DNA from: Streptomyces fumanus
GTDB lineage: Bacteria > Actinomycetota > Actinomycetes > Streptomycetales > Streptomycetaceae
Length of the DNA stretch: 64,000 bases
Assembly (NCBI RefSeq): GCF_014655295.1
Contig: NZ_BNBI01000011.1
Span: 124,001-188,000 of the forward strand
Direction: 5' to 3'
Part shown: positions 51,839 to 61,419 of the stretch, one piece after another
Numbering within the stretch: the stretch's first letter is position 1
Layout of the letters: every line of letters begins with the position of its first letter
Program-made: the position numbers and the translations under genes
Notes under the pieces: model-generated
Told to the model about the DNA's origin: nothing
What the model saw: the letters and a program-made list of their open reading frames with translations, nothing else
Databases searched by the model: none

Positions 51839-53215
51839 ATGGGGGCCGGAGTCCACGTGTTCCTGGGGGACAGCTTGAACGGCACCGGGATCGGCTCGTT
51901 GCTCGTCCATCTGCGCACCGCACGCGGCTGGAGCCAGCAGAGGGTCGCCGACGAGTACAACGTCCTGGAAGGACGCCACGCGAAGACCGGCAAGGAGATC
52001 GGGCGCTACGAGCGTGAGGCACGGATTCCCGTTCCGTACGCCCGCAGGTACCTGGCTCAGGTCTTCGGTGTCGAGGTCGCTCTGCTCGACCGGGCCGCCG
52101 CCGTCAGCAAAGGGCGACGGGGCAGCGAAGCGGGTCCCGTGAAGGGCGAGAACGAGCCGCTCGCCCGATCGTTCCCATCGTCCGGCATTCGTGGCAAGAC
52201 GTTGTCCGAGGACGCTGCGCGATCGGCCGAGTTCGCCCGGTTCATCGCGCGACGCAACGCCGACGAGGTGGTCGTCGAGCAGGTGGACGCGGATGTCGGT
52301 CGTCTTGCCCGTACGTACGTCAGTCACCCCTTGATGGAGCAGTACGTCGAGATCAAACGCTTGCGGGACGGCGTGTTCGAGCTGTTGCGGGGGCGTCAGC
52401 ATCCCCGGCAGACCACCGACCTCTGTCTCTCCGCCTCGCGCCTCTGCGGCTTGTTCGCGCATGTCTGCCTCGACCTCGGCGACTACGGCTCCGCCGCCAC
52501 CCATGCCCGCACCGCACGTGCCAGTGCCGCGGCGGCCGGACACGAGGGGATGCTTGCCTGGGTACGGGCCGTGGAGTCTCTGATCGCGTACTGGACCGGG
52601 CAGTACGAGCAGGCGGCACGGCTGGCCCATGAAGGCCGGCGGCACCGGGCGAGTGGCAGTATCCGCGCGCGTCTGGCGAGCCTGGAGGCACGGGCCTTGG
52701 CCATGGTGGGCGACTCGGTGGGTGCGCTCACCGCTCTGTCGGACGCCGAGCATGCCCGTGAGGCGATGTCCGGTCGGGGCGAGGAACCGGGGATCTTCGA
52801 CTTCCCGGCCGCCAAGCAGTTCGCGTACGCCGGCACCACCCTCCTGGCCGTGGGAGGACGGCAGCACGTCCAGCGGGCCATCGGCAGCGCGAGGACGGCG
52901 ATCCGCCTCTATCGCAGCGCGGACGGTGACGACCAGTCGGTCGGGGACTTGTTCGCCGCGCATCTCGATCTCGCCCGCGGGCACCTGCTCCTGGGCGACC
53001 TGGACGGGACCGAGGAGACGCTCGGTTTCGTGCTCCGGTCCTCACCGGAGCGCATGTCGGCCAGCATCGTGCGCCGCCTGACCGCTCTCGGGCGGGAGTT
53101 GGCGGGGCCGCAGTACGGTGGAGCCACGCAGGCGGTGCACCTGCGCGAACGACTTCAGCACATCGCCGTCCGTGCTTCCTCGCCAGCCGCCCGCCCTCCG
53201 GAGTCGCCGACGTGA
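51839..53215 (+). CDS. XRE-type HTH / TPR-like regulator
   Basis: 458 residues from the ATG at 51839, 6 nt after GGGAG. The N-terminal helix-turn-helix (about 18-75, LRTARGWSQQRVADEYN...EIGRYEREARIP) is atypical for XRE by an insertion. The C-terminal ~330 residues are alpha-helical repeats of TPR type (for example AATHARTARASAAAAGHEGML). The layout resembles regulators that pair with the neighbouring HATPase and methyltransferase genes on Streptomyces elements. The methyltransferase start overlaps its stop (GTGA). Confidence 0.8.
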   Translation: MGAGVHVFLGDSLNGTGIGSLLVHLRTARGWSQQRVADEYNVLEGRHAKTGKEIGRYEREARIPVPYARRYLAQVFGVEVALLDRAAAVSKGRRGSEAGPVKGENEPLARSFPSSGIRGKTLSEDAARSAEFARFIARRNADEVVVEQVDADVGRLARTYVSHPLMEQYVEIKRLRDGVFELLRGRQHPRQTTDLCLSASRLCGLFAHVCLDLGDYGSAATHARTARASAAAAGHEGMLAWVRAVESLIAYWTGQYEQAARLAHEGRRHRASGSIRARLASLEARALAMVGDSVGALTALSDAEHAREAMSGRGEEPGIFDFPAAKQFAYAGTTLLAVGGRQHVQRAIGSARTAIRLYRSADGDDQSVGDLFAAHLDLARGHLLLGDLDGTEETLGFVLRSSPERMSASIVRRLTALGRELAGPQYGGATQAVHLRERLQHIAVRASSPAARPPESPT

Positions 53216-54030
53216 CCGATCCGTCCGCCGCCCACGATGCCGCTGTCACCGACCGGACCCGCCTGGTGGGCAGCGCCTACAACGGAGACCGGGACCTGGC
53301 CGCCCGGCAGTCGCTCTACCGGTGGCAGACGCCCCGGTACGACCTGCCCGGCCTGGTCGCCGAGCGACTCGGCGACGTACGCGGGAGCGTCGTCGACATC
53401 GGCTGTGGCAACGGCAAGTTCATCCAACGGCTCCGCCAGGACCGCCCCGACCTGTCCCTGCTCGGACTCGACATCGCCCCCGGAATCATTGCCGGTGTCC
53501 CCGGTCCGGTTGCCGTGGCGGACGCGACGAGGCTTCCGCTGGCGACGCGGAGCATGGACGCCGCTCTGGCGCTCCACATGCTCTACCACGTGTCCGACAT
53601 TCCCCAGGCGGTCGAGGAACTGGCCCGTGTCATCACCCGCGGCGGGGTGGTGATCGCCTCCACCAACAGCGACCGTGACAAGGCCGAACTCGACGACCTC
53701 TGGCAGCGGGCCGCCGGTGACGTCCTCGGTACCGGCCGGGGTCCGGCTCGCATCTCGCTCAGCGCCCGTTTCTCCCTCGAGAAGGCACCGGCTCTCCTCG
53801 GCGAACGATTCCGCCGCGTGGAGGTCATCGAACTGCCGGGAACCATCACGGTCCACGAGCCCGGGCCCGTCATCGCCCACATGGCTTCGTACCGCGCCTG
53901 GGCGGACCAGCACGAGGTGCCCTTCGACGCGACGATCGACCGGGCCCGCACGCTCGTCGCCGATCACATCGCCCGCGACGGCACGTACCGGATCACCTGC
54001 CTCGGCGGCATCCTCGTCTGCCGCCCCTGA
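53212..54030 (+). CDS. Class I SAM-dependent methyltransferase
   Basis: 272 residues; the GTG overlaps the XRE/TPR gene stop. Motif I VVDIGCGNGKF (about 60-70), then LLGLDIAP (motif II), VAVADATRLPL and the HMLYHVSDI segment. Small-molecule methyltransferase (UbiE/methyltransf_11 type) rather than a DNA methylase: no NPPY/DPPY or PCQ motif. The substrate is unknown. It is the last intact gene of the island. Confidence 0.87.
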   Translation: MTDPSAAHDAAVTDRTRLVGSAYNGDRDLAARQSLYRWQTPRYDLPGLVAERLGDVRGSVVDIGCGNGKFIQRLRQDRPDLSLLGLDIAPGIIAGVPGPVAVADATRLPLATRSMDAALALHMLYHVSDIPQAVEELARVITRGGVVIASTNSDRDKAELDDLWQRAAGDVLGTGRGPARISLSARFSLEKAPALLGERFRRVEVIELPGTITVHEPGPVIAHMASYRAWADQHEVPFDATIDRARTLVADHIARDGTYRITCLGGILVCRP

Positions 54031-54105
54031 GATCCCTCAACCAGTGGCGCTGCCAGACCCGGTGGAACGTCGCCCGCAAGGCGCTCCAGGCGGCCGGGAA
54101 CGAGG

Positions 54106-54276
54106 CCCCCGAGCGGGCGCGCGTCCGCCCTCACCATGCCGTGGATCGACGCGTACCTGTGGCCGCGCAGACAGGACCGCACCCGGTCCGTCATGGACGC
54201 CGTGCTCGGCGGACTGCGGACCGGGTGCGGACCGGAAGACCATGCGAACAAGGAAACCGCAGGTCAAACGGCATGA
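54106..54276 (+). pseudogene. Remnant of a tyrosine-type integrase C-terminus
   Basis: A plus-strand frame ending TGA at 54274-54276 reads ASALTM, then DAYLWP and QDRTRSVMDAVLGGL, then RTGCGP. This resembles the end of Streptomyces phage/AICE integrases, where GHAS..TT..TY.HLWPDSEDRTR..VD.VLG is followed by a variable RT-CG tail. The catalytic tyrosine region is present only in altered form, and the upstream catalytic domain is missing. It lies 7 bp from attR, exactly where an element's int gene would sit. Confidence 0.6.
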
Positions 54277-54283
54277 TCGAAGA

Positions 54284-54302
54284 TCACGCCTTCTTGGTCT
54301 CC
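54284..54302. repeat. attR, at the sodN 3' end
   Basis: TCACGCCTTCTTGGTCTCC. It forms the last codons and TGA of intact sodN, so integration restored the coding sequence. Confidence 0.9.
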
Positions 54303-54679
54303 CAGAAGATCTTGTCGATCTGGGCGATGTAGTCCAGCGCCTTCTGGCCGGTGGCCGGGTCGGTGGACGCCTTGGCGGCCGAGAGGGCCTTCAGGGTGTC
54401 GTTGACCAACTGGTGCAGCTCCGGGTACTTCTCGAAGTGCGGGGCCTTGAAGTAGTCGCTCCACAGGACCGACACGTGGTGCTTGGCCAGCTCCGCGCGC
54501 TGCTCCTTGATGACGGTGGCGCGGGCCTGGAAGTGCGGGTCGTCGTTGCCGGCCATCTTCTCCTGGACGGCCTTGACCGACTCCGCCTCGATGCGGGCCT
54601 GGGCAGGGTCGTACACGCCGCAGGGAAGGTCGCAGTGGGCGCTGACCTTGACCTTGGGGGCAAACAGGCGGGAAAGCAT
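54284..54679 (-). CDS. sodN: Nickel superoxide dismutase
   Basis: 131 residues. Converts superoxide to H2O2 and O2. The 14-residue leader MLSRLFAPKVKVSA is removed to expose His1 of the nickel hook HCDLPCG (His15, Cys16, Cys20 of the precursor). It ends in KIFWETKKA. The island is inserted at its stop codon, so the coding sequence is intact but the native 3'UTR and terminator are now at 45000-45077. Divergent from its maturation protease SodX. Confidence 0.98.
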   Translation of the reverse strand: MLSRLFAPKVKVSAHCDLPCGVYDPAQARIEAESVKAVQEKMAGNDDPHFQARATVIKEQRAELAKHHVSVLWSDYFKAPHFEKYPELHQLVNDTLKALSAAKASTDPATGQKALDYIAQIDKIFWETKKA

Positions 54680-54824
54680 GAAGCATTCCTTCCTCGTGAT
54701 CGTCTTCTCAGGGGGGACATTACTCCCCTGGAGGCCCGTTTTCGCGAGTGCCCCCGTGGGCTTAGGACAAAAGTCCGGGGTGACACTGGGACTGGTGGAG
54801 GAATGACCGGGGAGGTGCCGGGTG

Positions 54825-55259
54825 ATGCCGGAGCTGTCGCAGGAGACCGGCCGTGCGAGAGGGCCGCTGCCCTTCGGGCCGGCCGAGGTGACCGGACCGT
54901 CGATGGTGCCGACGCTGTACCACGGGGACCTGCTGCTGGTGCACTGGGGAGCCCGGGTGCGGCCCGGTGACGTGGTGGTGCTGCGGCACCCGTTCCAGCA
55001 GGACCTGCTCGTCGTCAAGCGGGCCGCGCAGCGGCGCGAGGGCGGCTGGTGGGTGCTCGGGGACAACGCGTACGCCGGGGGCGACAGCACGGACTACGGG
55101 GTGGTGCCCGAGGACCTGGTCCTGGGCACGGTACGGCTGCGCTACCGGCCGCTCGGGCCGGGCCGGCGGTCGCCGTTCGCGCTGGTCCGCTGGGCGCTGT
55201 CGGCGGTCAGGCCGGTGCTGTCCGACCGGTCGGCCGCCAGGCGCTTGCGGGCCCGGTAG
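54825..55259 (+). CDS. sodX: SodX, nickel-SOD maturation protease (S26-like)
   Basis: 144 residues from the ATG at 54825 (GTG 54822 adjacent), after GGGGAGG. Signal-peptidase-like serine/lysine dyad: Ser26 in GPSMVPTL and Lys65 in LVVKRAAQ, with GDNAYAGGDSTDYG downstream. It lacks an N-terminal membrane anchor and removes the SodN leader. Its 3' end overlaps the convergent CGNR gene by 118 bp. Confidence 0.95.
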   Translation: MPELSQETGRARGPLPFGPAEVTGPSMVPTLYHGDLLLVHWGARVRPGDVVVLRHPFQQDLLVVKRAAQRREGGWWVLGDNAYAGGDSTDYGVVPEDLVLGTVRLRYRPLGPGRRSPFALVRWALSAVRPVLSDRSAARRLRAR

Positions 55260-55792
55260 GCGGCCACGTTGGCGCGGGTGGCGCAGCGGTCGGAGCAGTA
55301 GCGGCGGGAGCGGTTGGTGGAGGTGTCCAGGTAGGCGTTGCGGCACGGGGTCGCCTCGCACACGCCCAGGCGGTCCACGCCGTACTCGGTGAGGTGGAAG
55401 GCCAGGCCCATCGCGGCGATCGCGGCGTACCCGGCGGTCGCGTTCGACGGGTGGTCGGCCAGGTGCATGTGCCACAGCGGGCGGCCGTCGTCGTCCCGGA
55501 AGTCGTGGCCGGAGATCTGGGGGCTGACCGGGAACTCCAGGAGCAGGGAGTTCAGCAGGTCCACCGCCAGGGTCTCGTCGCCGCCGTCGGCCGCGTCGAA
55601 GACCGCGCGCAGCCGGGCCCGGACCCCGCGGAACCGGGTCACGTCCGCCTCGGTGGCCCGCCGGGCCGCCGACTGGTTGTCGCCGAACAGGTCGCGGACG
55701 GCCTCCACGGACGTCAGCGAGTCCTTGCCCCGGACCGGCTCCTCGGTGTTGACGAGGCGTACGGCGTAATCCGAGTAATAGGCCAGTTCCAC
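55142..55792 (-). CDS. CGNR zinc-finger (ABATE domain) regulator
   Basis: 216 residues from the GTG at 55792. The N-terminal ABATE-type ligand domain (about 1-130) is followed by the CGNR zinc finger: CEATPCRNAYLD, then RRYCSDRCATRANVAAYRARK. Presumed DNA-binding transcription factor of unknown effector. The last 39 codons, a Ser/Arg/Gly-rich tail after the finger, overlap the 3' end of sodX on the other strand. Confidence 0.85.
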   Translation of the reverse strand: MELAYYSDYAVRLVNTEEPVRGKDSLTSVEAVRDLFGDNQSAARRATEADVTRFRGVRARLRAVFDAADGGDETLAVDLLNSLLLEFPVSPQISGHDFRDDDGRPLWHMHLADHPSNATAGYAAIAAMGLAFHLTEYGVDRLGVCEATPCRNAYLDTSTNRSRRYCSDRCATRANVAAYRARKRLAADRSDSTGLTADSAQRTSANGDRRPGPSGR

Positions 55793-55891
55793 TTGTAGTC
55801 CTTACGAAGGGGCTCTATGGTCGTGCCTGCGGTCGGGTAATGAGCGATCGTGCTTCCAGGGTATTACGTGACGGATCCGAGGAGGGGCTCG

Positions 55892-56662
55892 ATGACGGAC
55901 GCGGACACCACCACGACCGGTGCCGACTGGGGGGCCTGGCAGAAGAGCTGGGACCGGCAGCAGGAGTGGTACATGCCCGACCGCGAGGAACGCTTCCGCA
56001 TCATGCTCGACATGGTGGAGGCCCTGGTCGGCCGGACGCCGCGCGTCCTGGACCTCGCCTGCGGCACCGGCAGCATCACGGCCCGGCTGCTCGCCCGCTT
56101 CCCCGGGGCCACCAGCACCGGTGTCGACCTCGACCCGGCGCTGCTGGCCATCGCCGAGGGCACCTTCGGCGGCGACGACCGGGTCACCCTGGTCACGGCC
56201 GACCTCAAGGACCCCGGCTGGACGGCCGGGCTGCCGTACGACTCCTACGACGCGGTGCTGACCGCCACGGCCCTGCACTGGCTGCACGCCGAACCCCTCG
56301 CGGCCCTCTACGGCCAGATCGCGGAACTCGTCCGCGACGGCGGTGTGTTCCTGAACGCGGACCACATGATCGACGACACGACGCCCCGGATCAACGAGGC
56401 CGAGCGGGCGCAGCGGCACGCGCGCATGGAGGAGGCCCGGCGCGAGGGCGCCCTGGACTGGGCCGAGTGGTGGCGGCTCGCCGCCGCGGACCCGGTCCTC
56501 GCCGAGCCGACGGCCCGGCGCTTCGCGCTCTACGGCGAGCACGCCGAGGGCGACACCCCGCCGGTGGCCTGGCACGCGCGCGTGCTGCGCGAGAAGGGCT
56601 TCGGCGAGGTGCGGCCCGTGTGGTGCTCGCCGTCGGACACGCTGCTGCTCGCGCTGAAGTAG
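55892..56662 (+). CDS. Class I SAM-dependent methyltransferase
   Basis: 256 residues from the ATG at 55892, after GAGGAGGGG; an upstream in-frame start at 55850 would add 14 residues. Motif I VLDLACGTGSITARL, then TGVDLDPALL and VTADLKDP, and ALHWLHAE at motif IV. Methyltransf_11/12-type small-molecule enzyme, substrate unknown. It is divergent from the CGNR gene with a 99-bp gap and could be its target. Confidence 0.85.
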   Translation: MTDADTTTTGADWGAWQKSWDRQQEWYMPDREERFRIMLDMVEALVGRTPRVLDLACGTGSITARLLARFPGATSTGVDLDPALLAIAEGTFGGDDRVTLVTADLKDPGWTAGLPYDSYDAVLTATALHWLHAEPLAALYGQIAELVRDGGVFLNADHMIDDTTPRINEAERAQRHARMEEARREGALDWAEWWRLAAADPVLAEPTARRFALYGEHAEGDTPPVAWHARVLREKGFGEVRPVWCSPSDTLLLALK

Positions 56663-56675
56663 CCGCCGGAGCGGA

Positions 56676-56714
56676 GGAAGGGGGCGGTACGGCGGAACCG
56701 TACCGCCCCCTTCC
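56676..56714. terminator. Bidirectional terminator between methyltransferase and ABC operon
   Basis: Perfect 17-bp stem GGAAGGGGGCGGTACGG with CCGTACCGCCCCCTTCC, 5-nt loop. Confidence 0.9.
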
Positions 56715-56720
56715 GGTCGT

Positions 56721-57485
56721 TCAGAGCACCTTGGACAGGAACGCCTTCGTCCGCTCGTGCTGCGGGTCGGTCAGCACCTCGCGCGGGTTGCCGGACTCGA
56801 CCACCACGCCGCCGTCCATGAAGACCAGGCTGTCGCCGACCTCGCGGGCGAAGCCCATCTCGTGGGTGACGACGACCATGGTCATACCGGACTCGGCGAG
56901 GTCGCGCATGACGTCCAGGACGTCGCCGACCAGCTCCGGGTCGAGGGCCGAGGTCGGCTCGTCGAACAGCATCAGCTTGGGGTCCATCGCCAGCGCCCGG
57001 GCGATGGCGACCCGCTGCTGCTGGCCGCCGGAGAGCTGCGCGGGGTAGTTGCCGGCCTTGTCGGCCAGGCCGACCCGGTCCAGCAGCCGGGTCGCGCGCT
57101 CCCGGGCCTCGGCCTTGCTCGCGCCCTTGACCTGGACCGGCGCCTCCATGACGTTCTCGATGGCCGTCATGTGCGGGAACAGGTTGAAGCGCTGGAAGAC
57201 CATGCCGATGTCCCGGCGCTTGAGGGCGACCTCGCTGTCCTTCAGCTCGTAGAGCTTGTCGCCCTTCTGCCGGTAGCCGACCAGCTCCCCGTCGACGTAC
57301 AGACGCCCGGCGTTGATCTTTTCGAGGTGGTTGATACACCTGAGGAAGGTGGACTTGCCGGAGCCGGAGGGGCCGATGAGGCAGAAGACCTCGCCGGAGT
57401 TCACCTGGAGGTCGATGCCCTTGAGGACCTCGACCGTGCCGAAGGACTTGTGCACGCCCTCGGCCCTGACCATGGGATGCGTCAT
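56721..57485 (-). CDS. Polar amino acid ABC transporter ATPase (GluA/GlnQ type)
   Basis: 254 residues. Walker A GPSGSGKST, Q-loop VFQRFNLFPH, signature LSGGQQQR, Walker B LMLFDEP and H-loop THEM are complete and in the order of the GlnQ/PAAT family. The start ATG overlaps the stop of the permease gene. Third gene of the operon binding protein - permease - ATPase. It couples ATP hydrolysis to import of glutamate-like amino acids; specificity is not certain. Confidence 0.93.
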   Translation of the reverse strand: MTHPMVRAEGVHKSFGTVEVLKGIDLQVNSGEVFCLIGPSGSGKSTFLRCINHLEKINAGRLYVDGELVGYRQKGDKLYELKDSEVALKRRDIGMVFQRFNLFPHMTAIENVMEAPVQVKGASKAEARERATRLLDRVGLADKAGNYPAQLSGGQQQRVAIARALAMDPKLMLFDEPTSALDPELVGDVLDVMRDLAESGMTMVVVTHEMGFAREVGDSLVFMDGGVVVESGNPREVLTDPQHERTKAFLSKVL

Positions 57486-58420
57486 GCCGTGACTCCCTTC
57501 GGGCGGCGGGCGGGCAGGACCGCGGCCCTGAAGCGCTGGAGCGGGGTCGGCGGCAGCGAGCGGGTGGAGCCGCGGGCGTAGTACCGCTCGACGTAGTACT
57601 GGCCGACACTGAGGATCGAGGTCATGATCAGGTACCAGGCGGCGGCGAGGAAGTACATCTCCACCGTGGAGCCCGCGTTCTGGCCGATGTCCTGGGCCTC
57701 CTTGAAGAGGTCGTAGAACTGCACCGCCGAGACGAGCGAGGTCGTCTTCAGCATGTTGATGACCTCGTTGCCGGTGGGCGGCACGATCACCCGCATCGCC
57801 TGGGGGATGACGATCCGGCCCAGGGTCTTGGTGTGGCTCATGCCCAGCGCGTGCGCGGCCTCGGTCTGGCCCTCGTCGACCGAGAGCAGGCCGGCCCGGC
57901 AGATCTCCGCCATGTACGCGGCCTCGTTCAGGCCCAGGCCGAGCAGCGCCGTCAGCAGCGGCGTCATGAAGGACGACCAGTAGTCCTTGTAGATCGGGCC
58001 CAGGTTGATGTACTCGAAGACCAGGCCGAGGTTGAACCAGACGAAGAGCTGGACCAGGACCGGGGTGCCGCGGAAGAACCAGATGTAGAACCACGCGATC
58101 GACGAGGTCACCGGGTTCTTCGACAGCCGCATCACCGCGAGCACGATGCCGCCGACGATGCCGATCAGCATGGAGAGCACGGTGAGCAGCAGGGTGTTCC
58201 CGACACCGTGCAGGATCCGGTCGTCGAAGAAGTAGTCGGGGACCGCGCCCCAGTTGATGTTTCCTTGCGCGAAGGCGTAGACGACCGCGCCCAGCAGGCC
58301 GAGCGCGATGATCGCGGACACGTACCGCCCGGGGTGCCGGACCGGGATGGCCTTGATGGCCTCCGGACCGGCGGGGGGCGTCGCGCCGGGACCGTCCGTC
58401 TTGCTGACGTCAACAGTCAC
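57482..58420 (-). CDS. Polar amino acid ABC transporter permease
   Basis: 312 residues with an N-terminal cytoplasmic region, a first helix at about 33-52 and the HisM-type core (GVGNTLLLTVLSMLIGIVGG...). EAA loop: EAAHALGMSHTKTLGRIVIPQAMRVIVPP. A single permease gene in the operon suggests a homodimeric channel. It overlaps the ATPase gene by four bases. Confidence 0.92.
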   Translation of the reverse strand: MTVDVSKTDGPGATPPAGPEAIKAIPVRHPGRYVSAIIALGLLGAVVYAFAQGNINWGAVPDYFFDDRILHGVGNTLLLTVLSMLIGIVGGIVLAVMRLSKNPVTSSIAWFYIWFFRGTPVLVQLFVWFNLGLVFEYINLGPIYKDYWSSFMTPLLTALLGLGLNEAAYMAEICRAGLLSVDEGQTEAAHALGMSHTKTLGRIVIPQAMRVIVPPTGNEVINMLKTTSLVSAVQFYDLFKEAQDIGQNAGSTVEMYFLAAAWYLIMTSILSVGQYYVERYYARGSTRSLPPTPLQRFRAAVLPARRPKGVTA

Positions 58421-58462
58421 GGGTGGAGCCTTTCAGAACCGAGTCGGTTCGGACGTGCCGGT

Positions 58463-59431
58463 TCAGGAACCGCCGTTGATCTTGGCCTCGGTGACGGCGC
58501 CGTCCGCGACGCCCCACTTCTCCACGATCTTCTGGTACTCGCCGTTGTCGATGATCGCCTGCACGGCCGCCTTGAGGGCGTCGCGCAACCGGGTGTTGTC
58601 CTTGGCCACGGCGATGCCGTACGGACCCGCCTCGACCTGGTCGCCGACGATCTCGAAGTACTTGCCGCCGCCCGCGTTCTTCACCGAGTACGCGGCGATC
58701 GGGAAGTCGGCGGAGACCACGTCGGCGCCCTTGGAGCGCATCCGGGTCTCGGCCTCGGGGTTGGTGCCGAAGTCCTCGATCTTCAGCGTCCCCTTGCCGT
58801 CCTTCTTGCACTTCGCCGCCTGGTCCTTGGCGAGGTCGTGGGAGAAGGTGTTGCGCTGCACCGCCATGGTCTTGCCGCACAGGTCGTCCCAGGTCTTGAT
58901 GCCCTGGTCGTCGCCCTTGTTGGTGTAGAGCGAGACGCCCGCGGTGAAGTAGTCGACGAAGTCGACGCCCGCGCCGACCTTCTTGCCGGTGTCGGCGTCG
59001 ACGCCCTCCTGGCGGTCCTTGGTGTCGGTCATGGCCGACATGGCGATGTCGTACCGCTTGGCGGCGAGACCGCCGATCAGCGTGTCGAAGGTGCCGTTCT
59101 GGAACTCGAACGTCACGCCGAGCTGCTTGCCCAGCGCCGCCGCGATGTCCGGGTCGATGCCGACGGTCTTGCCGGCGTCGTCCTTGAACTCCACCGGCGC
59201 GTACGCGATGTCCGAGCCGACCTTGATGACGCCCTTGTCGCGGATCTGCTGGGGCAGCTTGTCGGCGAGCGGGGCCTTGCTCGCGGACTGGCTCTCGCCG
59301 GAGCCCTTGTCCTTGTCCTTGGTCTGGTCGCCGCATCCGGTGAGCAGCAGCGCGCCTGCGACCGCGATCGCACCGACCGCTGCGGTGCGGGAGGTCGCGG
59401 CGGTCGGGCGACGGGTGGAGCTTGCGGTCAT
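58463..59431 (-). CDS. Amino acid-binding lipoprotein of the ABC transporter
   Basis: 322 residues from the ATG at 59431, preceded by GGAGG. Twin Arg/Lys-poor signal peptide ending in the lipobox LLTGC (Cys33), then a charged linker and an SBP family 3 domain (IKVGSDIAYAPVEF...GIDPDIAAALGKQLGV). First gene of the operon. Ligand probably glutamate, aspartate or glutamine by family. The upstream 600-bp gap holds its promoter. Confidence 0.92.
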   Translation of the reverse strand: MTASSTRRPTAATSRTAAVGAIAVAGALLLTGCGDQTKDKDKGSGESQSASKAPLADKLPQQIRDKGVIKVGSDIAYAPVEFKDDAGKTVGIDPDIAAALGKQLGVTFEFQNGTFDTLIGGLAAKRYDIAMSAMTDTKDRQEGVDADTGKKVGAGVDFVDYFTAGVSLYTNKGDDQGIKTWDDLCGKTMAVQRNTFSHDLAKDQAAKCKKDGKGTLKIEDFGTNPEAETRMRSKGADVVSADFPIAAYSVKNAGGGKYFEIVGDQVEAGPYGIAVAKDNTRLRDALKAAVQAIIDNGEYQKIVEKWGVADGAVTEAKINGGS

Positions 59432-60033
59432 GGTGGGTTCCTCCGGCGGATGGTGGAGTAGCCGATGGGACGGGGTGCACAGGCGTGCGCACACACCTTC
59501 GGGTGTCGCTACCTCGTGTGATTACGGCATCTTGCCATTCGGACGGCGCTGTTCAGGGAGGCCGCCATGTCAAAATCGGATAACGGGTGACCCCCCGAAC
59601 CGCACCAGGTCGGTACATCACGACCGAACCTTTGCGGGAATCGCTGCGTCCGGCCGGAAGATCTCCGGTCGGTCTCGGAATGCGGACGGGTGGCAGGGCG
59701 CCGGACCGTCCGCCAAGGACTGCTTCCCTCTCTTGTCAAGAGGCGCGGAGAGCTTGGCCGGAATTCGCACTATGAGTCATGTCACCGACATATGACTGCG
59801 GACAGCTTCCGACGTCCGGGATGTGAGCTTGCGCCTATGGGGCTCGTCGTGGGCGGTGCCCGTCCGGTAAGAAGGAGCGTTACACCCCTCATCCGGGGCT
59901 CAGGGCGCGTGTGCGGCGCGTCCGTCGCGTACTGGCCCGTACGCATCACACCGTGGGCCTTGCGCGGTCCCGCCCATTCCTCACCAGGAGTGGACAAACC
60001 CTCAAACCATGCAGAGCTAAGGGGTAATAGGAA
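59432..60033. promoter_or_regulatory. 600-bp divergent regulatory region (ABC operon / malic enzyme)
   Basis: No gene seen. Notable is the inverted repeat AGTCATGTC-ACC-GACATATGACT (59775-59797), with AGTCAT/ATGACT outer arms and GTC/GAC inner arms, a possible operator. AAGGGG precedes the malic enzyme GTG. Confidence 0.45.
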
Positions 60034-61257
<1,224 letters not shown>

Positions 61258-61305
61258 CGTCGCTGACGCACGTGGCGTCTATGGCGTCCGCGGCGTCCGT
61301 GGTGT

Positions 61306-61342
61306 GAACGGTCCCGCTCCCGGCTCGGGGGCGGGGCCGTTC
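61306..61342 (+). terminator. Terminator after malic enzyme
   Basis: 16-bp stem GAACGGTCCCGCTCCC with GGGGGCGGGGCCGTTC (two G-T wobbles), 5-nt loop. Confidence 0.75.
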
Positions 61343-61419
61343 CGCGTGTTGCGCAAGAGGGTGTGTGTCACAGGGGCGCACGGTTCCGGACGGCGGGCGG
61401 GGAACCTATCGTCGGGGGC

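Larger units (their letters stand above)
45078..54302. mobile_element. Integrated genomic island at the 3' end of sodN (~9.2 kb)
   Basis: Bounded by a 19-bp perfect direct repeat (45078-45096 and 54284-54302) that is the last codons and stop of sodN. The right end holds a decayed tyrosine-integrase C-terminus. Contents: a STAND-type ATPase, Nudix hydrolase, ATPase-fold protein, XRE/TPR regulator and methyltransferase. No intact integrase, excisionase, Rep or Tra gene is seen, so it appears immobile. The left half has visibly lower G+C than its surroundings. Confidence 0.85.

Noticed and set aside
53675..54970. 431-codon plus-strand frame spanning the methyltransferase end, attR and antisense sodN
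   Set aside because: Crosses the island boundary and a conserved gene on the other strand; out of frame with the methyltransferase.
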